A stretch of 64,000 nucleotides of DNA from Streptomyces hydrogenans (GTDB lineage Bacteria; Actinomycetota; Actinomycetes; Streptomycetales; Streptomycetaceae), in the NCBI RefSeq assembly GCF_014656075.1, contig NZ_BNBS01000029.1:1-64000 (forward strand). The letters are read 5' to 3'. The number at the start of each line of letters is the position of its first letter. The first letter of the stretch is position 1. The translations under genes and the position numbers were made by a program. Positions 32,956 through 42,047 of the stretch are shown piece after piece. The notes under the pieces were generated by a model. That model did not search any database. It was not told where the DNA came from and was given only the letters and a program-made list of their open reading frames with translations.

Positions 32956-32990
32956 CGAAGGTCCCGACCGCATAGCGGCCGGGACCTTCG
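32956..32990 (+). terminator. Original chromosomal terminator of tRNA-Ser
   Basis: A 16-bp stem with one mismatch (cgaaggtcccgaccgc / gcggccgggaccttcg) 17 nt after attR. Before the insertion it would have followed the tRNA. Confidence 0.75.
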
Positions 32991-33617
32991 TCGTTCCTCC
33001 CCCAGACAGGGCCGTCGGCTCAGCCGCCGATGATGCCGCCCGTGACGTCCACGCCGCCGGTGGTCGGCGCGCGCCCCGTCAGGGCGACCTGAAGATCGGG
33101 GGTGCGGGACAGCGCCCTCCGCCTCCCGCCTCCTTCGTCTTCCCCGTGACCGGACCAGGGTCCGAGCAATCGGGAAGCCCGTTCTCCCGGAGACAGGCGC
33201 CGAGCTTCCGGGCCTCGGTCAGGAGCTCGGCCGGAGTCTCAGAAGGCGGACTCTCAGGAGGAGTTGAGGTGACGGGGCCCTACACCGCACCCGCGCCGGT
33301 CGGTATCACGGCCTTGCCACCTCCCGCCTCCCCGACGAGAGCGGCCACACCCCCTGGTCACTTCCCAGGGGCATATCACCCCTTCGGGTCCCACTCCTCC
33401 TCTCGCTCACGCACACCCGCCCTGACCTGCACGTTCACTTCGTACTGCGGGTGCAGACCAGGGCCCGCCGGGGTACCGAAGAGCTTCTTTTTCGACCTTC
33501 CGTTCACCGGATCGGGGGCTGATCGGAGGGGATTTACGTTCCTGCTCGGATCTGTCCGTAGCGGAGCCGATACTTTCTGTGACGGCCAGTCGGCTCTTTA
33601 GCGAACAGGAGCAATTC
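32991..33617. other. Intergenic stretch right of the element
   Basis: No gene can be supported. On the minus strand a short frame ends in APTTGGVDVTGGIIGG (stop near 33020), which could be the tail of a small or decayed protein, but upstream it lacks a credible start or coding bias. Confidence 0.4.
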
Positions 33618-34034
33618 ATGGGGAAGTTGCGGAAGTCGATGACCGCGGCGATCGTCGCGGGGCTGTTCTTCGGTGGGGCGGGGGTCGCGGTCGCGGACTC
33701 CTGGCACGAGTTGAACCTCACCACCTCGGGCGCCAGCTTCAAGGGCGCGTGGGCGTGGCAGTCCAAGAAGGTCGTCCCGAGCGGGCTGCACGTGAAGGGC
33801 GTCCTCAAGGACGAGAAGGCCAACGACGGGCACAACGTGTATCTCCGCCTGAGGGTCTATTCCTACCCGTGGGGCGAGATCAGGGGGGTCCAGCGGAAGT
33901 CCGTCAAGGTGGACAAGGTGCTCTCCGACGGCGCGGTCCTCGTCACGAAAGAGGTCCGCATGCATCTCTGCCGGGACCGCGGCTCCCTGAGGCCGGACAA
34001 CTGCACGCCGCTCCGGTTGTACAAGCGGAAGTAG
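33618..34034 (+). CDS. Small secreted protein of unknown function
   Basis: 138 residues. There is a clear Sec signal peptide (KLRKSMTAAIVAGLFFGGAGVAVADS, cleavage after AVA-DS about residue 24). The mature part is basic with two Cys near the end (LCRDRGSLRPDNC), possibly a disulfide. ATG 33618 has aggag at good spacing. A hairpin follows the gene. No family recognised. Confidence 0.75.
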   Translation: MGKLRKSMTAAIVAGLFFGGAGVAVADSWHELNLTTSGASFKGAWAWQSKKVVPSGLHVKGVLKDEKANDGHNVYLRLRVYSYPWGEIRGVQRKSVKVDKVLSDGAVLVTKEVRMHLCRDRGSLRPDNCTPLRLYKRK

Positions 34035-34045
34035 TCGACAGTCAC

Positions 34046-34069
34046 GGGAGCCGCCTTCGGGCGGCTCCC
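34046..34069 (+). terminator. Terminator after the secreted protein gene
   Basis: A perfect 10-bp stem (gggagccgcc) with a TTCG loop, between the secreted protein and the ABC transporter. Confidence 0.75.
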
Positions 34070-34090
34070 CTTCTCATGGGAGCTCGAACG

Positions 34091-34765
34091 ATGGACATCA
34101 TCCTCCGCGCCCAGGGCGTGGACCTCTTCTACGGCGAGCAGCATGCGGTTCGCTCCGCCGATTTCACCCTCGCACGCGGCGAAGTGGCGGCGATCATGGG
34201 CAGCAGCGGGTCGGGCAAATCCTCGCTGCTGTACTGCCTCGCCGGCGTGCTCCCACCCACCAACGGCAGCGTCTCCTTCGACGGAGTGCAGCTCTCGGCG
34301 CTTCCCGACACGGAGTTGAGCGCCTTACGTCGCGAGCGGATCGGGTTCGTCTTCCAGTACGGAGAGCTGCTTTCCGAGCTGACCGTGGAGGAGAACGCGG
34401 CCCTGCCGCTGCGCCTCGCCGGCATCGACAAGGCTCGTGCGCACGTGATCGCCGCCCAGTTGCTGGGCAGACTGGGCATGGGTGACCTCCTTCGCCGCAG
34501 GACCTCGAAACTCTCCGGCGGGCAGTCGCAACGAGTCGCGGTCGCCCGCGCCCTCGTACACCGGCCGGACGTCGTTTTCGCGGACGAACCGACCGGAGCC
34601 CTCGACAGCACGAACGCGGCCCATGTGCTCGATGAGTTCCTGCAGTTGGCCAGGAGCCAACGCACAGCGGTCGTCATCGTCACTCACGACGCCGCTGTCG
34701 CGGCGAAGGCCGACTCCCAGTACACGATGTCGGACGGGGTCCTTGCCCAGCGGGTGATGGCGTGA
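34091..34765 (+). CDS. ABC transporter ATP-binding protein (LolD/MacB-like)
   Basis: 224 residues, complete nucleotide-binding domain. Walker A GSSGSGKSS, Q-loop FVFQYGEL, signature LSGGQSQR, Walker B VVFADEPTGALD and switch VTHD are all present. It energises the FtsX-like permease encoded immediately downstream (GTGA, 4-bp overlap). ATG 34091 has gggag 8 nt upstream. Codon 79 is TTA (34325-34327), suggesting bldA-linked expression of this exporter. Confidence 0.93.
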   Translation: MDIILRAQGVDLFYGEQHAVRSADFTLARGEVAAIMGSSGSGKSSLLYCLAGVLPPTNGSVSFDGVQLSALPDTELSALRRERIGFVFQYGELLSELTVEENAALPLRLAGIDKARAHVIAAQLLGRLGMGDLLRRRTSKLSGGQSQRVAVARALVHRPDVVFADEPTGALDSTNAAHVLDEFLQLARSQRTAVVIVTHDAAVAAKADSQYTMSDGVLAQRVMA

Positions 34766-37017
34766 GCCCCTTCCTGCTCGGGTTGCGTCTCCTCTGGGGC
34801 AGCGGCCGGCGGGGGCGCATCCGATTCCTGCTCATGTCGCTCGGAGCCGCAGTCGGTGTGGCTTGCCTCGCCGCCGTGATGACCATCCCCACGATCATCT
34901 CGGCACACGACGCGAGGACGCAGGCCAGGGAGCTCCTGCCCGCCAAGCACAGCAACGTCCTCTTCTACGAGTTGCTGGACCCTTACGGCTCGCAGCCGTT
35001 CCAGCGGACGTTCCTGGCCCGCACGGCGCCGGGCACCACTCCGCTGCCTCCAGGAATCGACCGGCTGCCCGCCGCCGGCGAAGCGATCGTGTCGCCGAAG
35101 CTCCGCCGGATCATGGCGACCGACCCCGGAGCACGGGGGCTCGTTCCGGGAGAGGTCATCGGCATGATCGCCCCGGAAGGGTTGGGGGGACCCGACGACC
35201 TCTACGCCTACATCGGGACCACAGCCGACCGGATCCCGGAGGCGCTTCCCCTCGGAAGCTTCGGGAACGCCCACCCCTGGCATCCCGTTCTTGAACCCTC
35301 GACGCTCGACATCCTCCGGTTCACGCTCGCCTGCGTCGTCCTCCTTCCCCTCGTCATCTTCCTGTCCGTCTGCGCGCGTCTCTCCGGCGAGTCGCGCGCG
35401 CGAAGGCTCGCGGCCTTGCGGTTGGTAGGTCTCAGCATCAAAGGCACCGTGCGGGTCAACGCCGGGGAGACCGTCGCGGCGGCGTCGTTCGGAGCGGTGC
35501 TCGGGCTCGCCGGATACCTCGCGGTCAACGAGGTCGTGTCGCGGACCGGGCTCCCCGGGCTGCGGTGGTACCCGGCGGACGGGCGGCCGGAGTGGTCGAC
35601 CGTGGCGGTGTGTCTGGTGGGATGTCCCGCGCTCGCGTGGGTCGTCGGTTTGTTCAGCGCCCGGCGGGCCGCGCTCTCGCCGATCTCGGTGCGCCGGACC
35701 GCTGAGCGCACGCCGCCGCGAAGGTTCGGGGCGCTGCTGCTGGTCCCGGGGCTGGGGGTGATCGGCGGCTACTGCGCGATGAGCGTCATGGGCAAGGACC
35801 CGTCCGGTGGTTCCGCCAGTTCGACGCTCGTACCGTGTGCCGTCCTGCTGACCGGGGCGGGGCTCGTCTTCGGGCTGCCTCCGGTCACCGCCTGGCTGGC
35901 GCGGCGGATCGCCAAGGTCTCCACCTCGCTTCCCCTGACGCTGGCGATGCGGCGTACGGAAGTCGACCCGGGATCCTCGCTGCGGGTGGTCACCGGGCTG
36001 GTCCTGCTGGTGTTCGGGGCCTCGCTCACCCAGGGCGTGCTCATCGAGCTGGACCAGGTGAGCCGGCGTACGGCACCGGTTCAGGAGTACCGGATCGACT
36101 TGAAGAACGTCAGCCCCGCGCAACGGGCGACGCTGACGCGGGTACCGGGTGTCCGAAACCACGTCGTGTCGTACGAGTCATGGACCGACTTCGACGGGGA
36201 GACGAAGCCGACGGTGACGGCGATCGTCGCCACCTGCGCGCAGTTGAAGGCGTTGACCGAGCGGGCGGCCGGCTGCCTCGATGGCAGGATCCAGCAGCTG
36301 CGTGACGTCCAGGCGCCGTACTGGGAGGACCCGGAACCCGGTGGGCGCTTTCCCTTCGAGCTGGAGAGCGGCCGGAAGACCGCGCTCGCCGTCCCGCCCG
36401 ACCGGGTCGACATCCGCCCGTACGACATCTCCATCGCCAGTTCCGGCAGCCTGCTCGTGCCACCTTCTCTGGCACCCAGGGGGCTCGCGGCCCGGTCCGG
36501 AAGTCTGACGCTGGTTTCCGGGGCCGATGCCGAAACCGTACGGAAGGTGCTCGACGGGATCGGGGCCGTGGTCCCCACCGCGCCGGTCGAACCAGTGGGG
36601 ATCGCCGTCGAGGCACTGGCCCAGCTCGCCGTCGTGCGGGGACTGCTCGGCACCGGAATGGTGCTGGGGCTCGTCGTGGGTGTGGCCGCGTTTGTGGTTT
36701 CTGTGGCTGATCGGGGGTTGGAGCGGCGGGGGCAGGTGGCCGCGTTGGGGTTGTTGGGGGCTCGGGCGGGGACGTTGCGGGGGGTGCAGGTCGTGCAGGT
36801 GGTGGTGCCGTTGGGGGTGGGGCTCGGAGGGGCCGTGGTGGCGGGGTGGCTGGCCGAGGCCAGTTATCTGATCACCGGGGGCGGGGCCGTGCACTGGGAC
36901 TGGGAGGGGTTGCCGGTGCTGGTGGGGAGCGCGGTGGGGGTGCTGGTGGTGGCGGGGGTCGCCTCCGTGCCGATGGTGCGGCGGCACGTGGATCCGGAGC
37001 ACATCCGGCGGGACTGA
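34762..37017 (+). CDS. FtsX-like ABC transporter permease
   Basis: 751 residues with an N-terminal membrane anchor (about 20-45), a periplasmic-type domain, then a first FtsX block of three membrane segments (about 185-310). More membrane segments near 330-360, a second extracellular domain (about 430-600) and a C-terminal FtsX block (about 630-735) follow. With the ATPase it forms a MacB/LolCDE-type system for peptide or lipid-linked export or signalling. The substrate may be linked to the secreted protein upstream, which is inference. The last ~300 bp have extreme G-richness. Confidence 0.9.
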   Translation: MSPFLLGLRLLWGSGRRGRIRFLLMSLGAAVGVACLAAVMTIPTIISAHDARTQARELLPAKHSNVLFYELLDPYGSQPFQRTFLARTAPGTTPLPPGIDRLPAAGEAIVSPKLRRIMATDPGARGLVPGEVIGMIAPEGLGGPDDLYAYIGTTADRIPEALPLGSFGNAHPWHPVLEPSTLDILRFTLACVVLLPLVIFLSVCARLSGESRARRLAALRLVGLSIKGTVRVNAGETVAAASFGAVLGLAGYLAVNEVVSRTGLPGLRWYPADGRPEWSTVAVCLVGCPALAWVVGLFSARRAALSPISVRRTAERTPPRRFGALLLVPGLGVIGGYCAMSVMGKDPSGGSASSTLVPCAVLLTGAGLVFGLPPVTAWLARRIAKVSTSLPLTLAMRRTEVDPGSSLRVVTGLVLLVFGASLTQGVLIELDQVSRRTAPVQEYRIDLKNVSPAQRATLTRVPGVRNHVVSYESWTDFDGETKPTVTAIVATCAQLKALTERAAGCLDGRIQQLRDVQAPYWEDPEPGGRFPFELESGRKTALAVPPDRVDIRPYDISIASSGSLLVPPSLAPRGLAARSGSLTLVSGADAETVRKVLDGIGAVVPTAPVEPVGIAVEALAQLAVVRGLLGTGMVLGLVVGVAAFVVSVADRGLERRGQVAALGLLGARAGTLRGVQVVQVVVPLGVGLGGAVVAGWLAEASYLITGGGAVHWDWEGLPVLVGSAVGVLVVAGVASVPMVRRHVDPEHIRRD

Positions 37018-37104
37018 GGAGCGGGTGGGCGCGGTGCGATGAGTTTCCGGGGGATGAGGGGTCTCATGTCCTGTCCCCGTTTCCGAGTCGTCCTGGAGGT
37101 CATC

Positions 37105-37320
37105 GTGTCCACCGCTTCCGCTCCCAAGGGTCCCGCCAGCTACTTCCCGTCGATCGAGAAGAAGTACGGGCGGCCCGTGTCCGAGTGGTTCGAGGTCATC
37201 CGTTCCTCGCCGCTCGACAGGCACATGGATCTCGTCGCCTGGCTGAAGAGCGAGTACGGGCTCGGGCACGGGCACGCGAACGCGCTCGTGGCGGCCGTCC
37301 GGGCCGAGGACGGCCGGTAG
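37105..37320 (+). CDS. DUF4287-type small protein
   Basis: 71 residues: SYFPSIEKKYGRPVSEWFEVI...HMDLVAWLKSEYGLGHGHANALVA, the conserved layout of DUF4287, widespread in actinobacteria and of unknown biochemical role. GTG 37105 is chosen because ggagg lies 5 nt upstream. Convergent with the AhpD-like gene. Confidence 0.8.
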   Translation: MSTASAPKGPASYFPSIEKKYGRPVSEWFEVIRSSPLDRHMDLVAWLKSEYGLGHGHANALVAAVRAEDGR

Positions 37321-37324
37321 GCGG

Positions 37325-37798
37325 TCAGGCGAACTGGCCCGGGACGTAGTCGCCGGCCGGCTGCTGCGTCATGACGTTGAGGCGGTTGAAGGCGTTGATG
37401 AGCGCGATGAGCGAGACCAGCGCGGCGAGCTGCTCCTCGTCGTAGTGCTTCGCGGCGTTCTCCCAGGCCGCGTCGGTGACGCCGGTGTGGTGGTCGGCGA
37501 GGCGGGTGCCCTGCTCGGTGAGTTCGAGGGCGGCGCGCTCCGCCTCCGTGTAGACCTTGGCCTCGCGCCAGGCGGACACCAGGTGGAGGCGGAGGGCGGT
37601 CTCGCCGGCCGCGGCGGCGTCCTTGGTGTGCATGTCGAGGCAGAAGCCGCAGCCGTTGATCTGGCTCGCGCGGATCTTCACCAGTTCCTGGGTGCTGTGC
37701 GGGAGGACCGCGTCCGGGATGCCGAAGCCGGCCGAGGCGAGGTGCTTGACGACCTTGGCGGCGATCGGGCTGGCGAAGAGGTTGAGGCGGGCGTCCAT
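37325..37798 (-). CDS. Carboxymuconolactone decarboxylase / AhpD-like protein
   Basis: 157 residues. The peroxidase-type active site C50-x2-C53-x3-H57 sits in NGCGFCLDMHTKDA, the AhpD-like signature. Members reduce peroxides or act on lactones; the redox pair makes alkylhydroperoxidase-like activity likely. A stretch of gggtgtgtt repeats (about 37827-37860) lies upstream of the start. Confidence 0.9.
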   Translation of the reverse strand: MDARLNLFASPIAAKVVKHLASAGFGIPDAVLPHSTQELVKIRASQINGCGFCLDMHTKDAAAAGETALRLHLVSAWREAKVYTEAERAALELTEQGTRLADHHTGVTDAAWENAAKHYDEEQLAALVSLIALINAFNRLNVMTQQPAGDYVPGQFA

Positions 37799-37949
37799 GG
37801 GGTTCCTCCGTGAGTTCTGCGTGAGCTGGGTGTGTTGGGTGTGTTGGGTGTGTCGGGTGGTGCCTTGCCGGGGTGTTCTCCGGGGGCTCCTTGTGCTTTC
37901 AATGGGTTGACGGAGGGCGGGGGGCGGTTGTGACAGGGGCAGGGGGCGG

Positions 37950-38825
37950 ATGGGTGTGAGCTACGTCACTCGGGAGTTCGTGCGGGCGGGTGTGCGGCTG
38001 TCGTTGCGCGACTGGGGCGGTGACGAGGAGGGCCGGGTCGGGGTGTTGCTGCTGCACGGGCTCGCCGGGCACTGCGGGGAGTGGGACGGGCTCGCACGGG
38101 CGCTGCGGGGGGACGGGTACCGGGTGCTCGCGCTCGACCAGCGGGGGCACGGGGGGAGCGAGCGGGCTCCGGAGGACGTGTCGCGGGCGGCGTACGTGGA
38201 CGACGTGCTGGGGGTGGTGGAGGCGTTCGGGGGGTCCGGGCGGCGGCCGTTCGCGCTCGTGGGGCAGTCGTACGGCGGGCATGCCGCGCTGCTCGCGGCG
38301 GCGCGGCGGGATCCCCGGGTCACCGGGGCCGTACTGGTGGAGGCCGGGCCCGCCGGGTCCACGCCCGAGGACGTGGCGGGGGTCGCCGGGTGGCTGCGGG
38401 GGTGGCCGGTGCCGTTCGCGAGCCGGGAGGCGGCCGTCGCGCACTTCGGGGGCGGGGCCGTCGGCGAGGGGTGGGCCTCCGGGTTGGAGGAGCGGGACGG
38501 CGGGTGGTGGCCGCGGTTCGACGCCGGCGTGCTGGCCGCCTCGCTCGCCGAGAACGCCGTCCGCTCCTGGTGGGAGGAGTGGGACGCCGTCGACGTACCG
38601 CTCCTCGCGGTCCTCGGGCAGCACGGGATCGTCGACGCGGAGCAGTGGGACGGGATGGCGCGGCGGCGGCCGGGGCTGCGCGGGGTCTGCCTGCCGGGGG
38701 CCGGGCACGACGTGCACCTGGAGCGGCCGGACGAGGTGTACGGGGCCGTGGCGGCGTTCCTGCGGGAGCTCGACGGGCCGGCGGACCCGGACGGGGCTTG
38801 CCTTGGAGTCCGCTCCAGGCCCTAG
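37950..38825 (+). CDS. Alpha/beta hydrolase
   Basis: 291 residues. It has the oxyanion HGLAGHCGEWDGLA, the nucleophile elbow GQSYGGH, an acid in the AVLGQHGIVDAEQW region and the catalytic His in PGAGHDVHLE. It is a soluble esterase or lactonase-type enzyme of unknown substrate. It ends 10 nt before the aldo/keto reductase gene, so they are probably co-transcribed. Confidence 0.88.
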   Translation: MGVSYVTREFVRAGVRLSLRDWGGDEEGRVGVLLLHGLAGHCGEWDGLARALRGDGYRVLALDQRGHGGSERAPEDVSRAAYVDDVLGVVEAFGGSGRRPFALVGQSYGGHAALLAAARRDPRVTGAVLVEAGPAGSTPEDVAGVAGWLRGWPVPFASREAAVAHFGGGAVGEGWASGLEERDGGWWPRFDAGVLAASLAENAVRSWWEEWDAVDVPLLAVLGQHGIVDAEQWDGMARRRPGLRGVCLPGAGHDVHLERPDEVYGAVAAFLRELDGPADPDGACLGVRSRP

Positions 38826-38835
38826 GGTGCGGCGC

Positions 38836-39900
38836 ATGCGCTATCGGATACTCGGCGGGACCGGGATCGAAGTCAGCACCTACTGCCTCGGCACGATGAT
38901 GTTCGGATCGGTCGGCAACCCCGACCACCAGGACGCCGTGCGGATCATCCACTCCGCCCTCGACCGGGGCGTCAACTTCGTCGACACCGCCGACATGTAC
39001 TCGGCGGGCGAGTCCGAGGAGATCGTCGGGAAGGCGCTGCGCGATCCGCGCCGCCGGGACGAGACCGTGCTCGCGTCCAAGGTGTACTTCCCGGTCGGCG
39101 AGGACGGGCCGGCCCGCGGCGGGCTGTCCCGGCGGTGGATCACGCGGGCCGTGGAGGCCAGCCTGGCGCGGCTCGGGACCGACCGGATCGACCTCTACCA
39201 GGTGCACCGGCCCGACCACCGCACCGACGTCGAGGAGACCCTGGACGTCCTCGGCGACCTCGTCTCGCAGGGCAAGATCCGGGCCTTCGGCTGCTCGACC
39301 TTCCCCGCCGAGCGGATCGTCGAGGCGCACGCGGTCGCCGAGCGGCGCGGGCTGCGGCGGTTCCGGACCGAGCAGCCGCCGTACTCACTGCTCGCGCGCG
39401 GCGTGGAGACCGCGGTGCTGCCGGTGGCGCAGCGGTACGGGATGGGCGTGCTGACGTGGGCGCCGCTCGCCTCCGGCTACCTGTCGGGGGCGTACCGGAA
39501 GGGGCGCGGGGTCGATCTGACGCGCGGGCGGGCGGCGATCACCCCGCACCGCTTCGACCCGGCCCTCCCCGAGAACGTGGCGAAGCTCGACGCCGTCGAG
39601 GAACTCGCCCTGCTCGCCGAGGAGATCGGCTGCACGCTGCCCGAGCTCGCGGTCGCCTTCGTCGCCGCGCACCCCGCCGTCACCTCCGTGATCCTGGGGC
39701 CGCGGACCGGGGAGCAGCTGGACGGACTGCTGAAGGGCGCCTCGCTCGTGCTGAGCGACGAGGTGCTCGACCGTATCGACGCGATCGTTCCGCCGGGGAC
39801 GGACCTCTACCGGGCGGACGGCGTCTGGCGCCCGCCGTCGCTCACCGAACCGGCCCTGCGGAGGCGGCCGTTGGGTGAGCGGGCGGCCGCCGGGTCCTGA
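38836..39900 (+). CDS. Aldo/keto reductase
   Basis: 354 residues. The NADPH-dependent TIM-barrel family is recognisable from GVNFVDTADMYSAGESEEIVG (catalytic Asp/Tyr), LASKVYFP (Lys), YQVHRPD (His) and the C-terminal cofactor loop SVILGPRTGEQLDG. Start ATG 38836 gives the typical MRYRILGGTGIEVS. The frame is open far upstream but that part belongs to the preceding gene. Confidence 0.93.
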   Translation: MRYRILGGTGIEVSTYCLGTMMFGSVGNPDHQDAVRIIHSALDRGVNFVDTADMYSAGESEEIVGKALRDPRRRDETVLASKVYFPVGEDGPARGGLSRRWITRAVEASLARLGTDRIDLYQVHRPDHRTDVEETLDVLGDLVSQGKIRAFGCSTFPAERIVEAHAVAERRGLRRFRTEQPPYSLLARGVETAVLPVAQRYGMGVLTWAPLASGYLSGAYRKGRGVDLTRGRAAITPHRFDPALPENVAKLDAVEELALLAEEIGCTLPELAVAFVAAHPAVTSVILGPRTGEQLDGLLKGASLVLSDEVLDRIDAIVPPGTDLYRADGVWRPPSLTEPALRRRPLGERAAAGS

Positions 39901-40013
39901 CGGGGCGAGCGGGGCGGCTGGAGGGTCCCAGCCGGCCGGAACGGGACCTGACCGGCCGGGGCGGGCCTGACCGGCCGGGGTGGGCCCCCGTCCTCCGGAT
40001 CATGACCGGGCGG

Positions 40014-40048
40014 CCCCTCCCCTCCCCTCCCCTCCCCTCCCCTCCCCT
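40014..40048 (+). repeat. Pentanucleotide tandem repeat (cccct)7
   Basis: Seven perfect copies of cccct just beyond the 3' end of the XRE regulator. Such tracts can vary by slippage; no coding consequence is visible. Confidence 0.85.
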
Positions 40049-40054
40049 GGCCGG

Positions 40055-40909
40055 TCAGACGGCGTCGAACTGTTCCGTGCCCACGACCGTGAGGAGGGCG
40101 AGGCGGTCGGCGGTGTCCGTGCCGGGCGGCGGGGTGAGGAAGACCAGGCGCTGTTCGCCCTCCGGGGCGAGGAGGACCTGGCAGTCCAGGTCGACCGGGC
40201 CGATCAGCGGGTGCTGGACGCGCATCCGGCTGTGGCGGCGGACGGCCACCTCGTGCTCGGCCCACAGCCCGGCGAACTCCTCGCTGGCCGCCCGGAGCCG
40301 CTGCACCAGGCGGGTCGAGGCCGGGTCGCCGCCGCGCCGGCCGTAGGCGGCGCGCAGGTCGGCGACGTGGAGCCGGCTGTAGTACGCGTGCTCCTCCGCC
40401 GGGTACGCCGTACGGGCGGCGGGGTCGGCGAACCAGCGCCAGACGACGTTCCGCCCGTGCTCCGAGACCGTGCAGACGCCGCCGAGCAGCGCGCGGGCCG
40501 GGGCGTTCTGGGCGAGGACGTCGCCGAGGTCGCTCAGGACCTGCGCGGGGGTCGTCGGCAGCTGGTCCAGGAGGTGCAGCAGGCCGGGGGCGACGTGCTC
40601 GCCCGCGACGGCGCCGGCCGGCGGGCGGTGACCGGCCAGCAGGTGGAGGTGGTCGCGCTCGTCGGCGTCCAGGCGCAGCGCGCGGGCGAGGGCGGCGAGC
40701 ATCGGCGGCGAGGGCTGCGGGCCGCGCGCCTGCTCCAGGCGGATGTAGTAGTCCGCCGACATGCCCGCGAGCTGCGCGACCTCCTCGCGGCGCAGCCCGG
40801 GGGTGCGGCGGCGCGGACCGGCCGGGAGGCCCACGTCCTTGGGGGTGACCCGCTCGCGGCGGCGGCGCAGGAAGTCGGCGAGTTCACGCCGGTCGATCGT
40901 CGTGGCCAT
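40055..40909 (-). CDS. XRE-family regulator with MmyB-like ligand-binding domain
   Basis: 284 residues. The N-terminal HTH (RRTPGLRREEVAQLAGMSADYYIRLEQARG, about 30-60) is followed by the MmyB-type domain (about 105-275: NAPARALLGG...ARTAYPAEEHAYYSRL...RLVQRLRAASEEFAGLW...LDCQVLLAPEGEQ). These regulators usually control a divergent enzyme gene, here the alpha/beta hydrolase at 41123. ATG 40909 is preferred to ATG 40918 because agga is better spaced. Confidence 0.9.
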   Translation of the reverse strand: MATTIDRRELADFLRRRRERVTPKDVGLPAGPRRRTPGLRREEVAQLAGMSADYYIRLEQARGPQPSPPMLAALARALRLDADERDHLHLLAGHRPPAGAVAGEHVAPGLLHLLDQLPTTPAQVLSDLGDVLAQNAPARALLGGVCTVSEHGRNVVWRWFADPAARTAYPAEEHAYYSRLHVADLRAAYGRRGGDPASTRLVQRLRAASEEFAGLWAEHEVAVRRHSRMRVQHPLIGPVDLDCQVLLAPEGEQRLVFLTPPPGTDTADRLALLTVVGTEQFDAV

Positions 40910-41063
40910 GACGATCATCCTGCCGGAGGGACGGGGGCCGAACCAGGGACCGGCGGTCCCAGGGTGAGGAGGGCTCTCCCGGTGGTCTCCGTACGGCGGC
41001 ATCGTCCTCGGTGTCAGCCGGTCCGGTGACGCCGCGGTCCGCCGCGGCGGCCGGCCGGAGCGC

Positions 41064-41106
41064 GATCCGTATCCGATCCGCGTCCGTATCCGTATCCGTA
41101 TCCGTC
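41064..41106 (+). repeat. Hexanucleotide repeat in divergent promoter
   Basis: Perfect tandem ccgtat units (41084-41105, about 3.7 copies) with imperfect copies to the left. It lies in the 213-nt region between the XRE regulator and the alpha/beta hydrolase, so copy number could influence promoter spacing. Confidence 0.7.
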
Positions 41107-41122
41107 GGGAGCACCCACCGCC

Positions 41123-42019
41123 ATGACCATCACCACCACTGCCACTGCCACTGCCACCGCCACCCCCGCCACCTCTGTCGTCCCCGCCGTCCCCACCGTC
41201 ACCGCCCGCACCGTCGCCGTCGGCGCCGCCCGCGTCCACTACGACGTCCACGCCTCCGGGAACACGTCCGCCGGGCACGCCTCCGCCGCACCGGCCCTGC
41301 TGCTCGTGCACGGCACCGGTTCGGGCGGCGCGGTCATCAACTGGGGGCGGACCGCGCCCCGGTTCACGTCCTCCCGGACCGTCATCACCCCCGATCTGTC
41401 GGGTGCCGACCGGACCGTCGACGACGGCGGGGAGCTGACCGTCGAGGGGCTCGCGGCGCAGGTGATCGGGGTCGTCGAGGACGCCGGCGGCGCGCCGGTG
41501 GACCTGCTCGGGTTCTCGATGGGGGCGCCGGTCGCGGCGGCCGTGGCCGCGCTCCGGCCCGACCTGGTCCACCGGCTGGTCCTGGTGGCCGGCTGGGCGC
41601 ACACCGAGGGCGACGAGTACCTGCGGAACCTGTTCACGCTGTGGGAGCGGCTGGGCGAGCACGACCCGGCGGGCTTCGGGCGCAGCGTGACGATGACCGG
41701 GTTCAGCCGGGGGTTCCTCAACGGGGTGGGCCGCGAGGGCGTCGAGGCGCTGATCCCCAACATGCCGCCCACGCCCGGCACGCTGCGGCACGTCGCGCTC
41801 GACCTGGGCGTGGACATCCGGGCGCTGCTGCCCCGGATCACCGCGCCGGTGCTGGTCGTCGGCTGCACCCGGGACGCGACCGTGCCCGTGGAGAACAGCC
41901 GGGAGCTGGCGGCGGCGATCGGCGGCAGCGCGTACGCGGAGATCGACGCGGGGCACGTCGTCTTCTTCGAGAAGGAGGACGAGTTCGTGCGGACGGTGAC
42001 GGACTTCCTGGACGTGTGA
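41123..42019 (+). CDS. Alpha/beta hydrolase
   Basis: 298 residues. The Thr/Ala-rich N-terminus (about 1-25) may be disordered. The fold shows LLLVHGTGSGGAVINW (oxyanion), GFSMGAPV (nucleophile Ser), the acid in GCTRDATVPVE and the His in EIDAGHVVFFE. Probably regulated by the divergent MmyB-type regulator, as is common for this gene pair. Substrate unknown. Confidence 0.88.
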   Translation: MTITTTATATATATPATSVVPAVPTVTARTVAVGAARVHYDVHASGNTSAGHASAAPALLLVHGTGSGGAVINWGRTAPRFTSSRTVITPDLSGADRTVDDGGELTVEGLAAQVIGVVEDAGGAPVDLLGFSMGAPVAAAVAALRPDLVHRLVLVAGWAHTEGDEYLRNLFTLWERLGEHDPAGFGRSVTMTGFSRGFLNGVGREGVEALIPNMPPTPGTLRHVALDLGVDIRALLPRITAPVLVVGCTRDATVPVENSRELAAAIGGSAYAEIDAGHVVFFEKEDEFVRTVTDFLDV

Positions 42020-42047
42020 GGCCGTCGAGGGCCCGCGGGCCGCTCGG

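Noticed and set aside
40014..40048. Functional regulatory element in the (cccct)7 tract
   Set aside because: It lies beyond the 3' end of a gene on low-complexity DNA; nothing links it to control.
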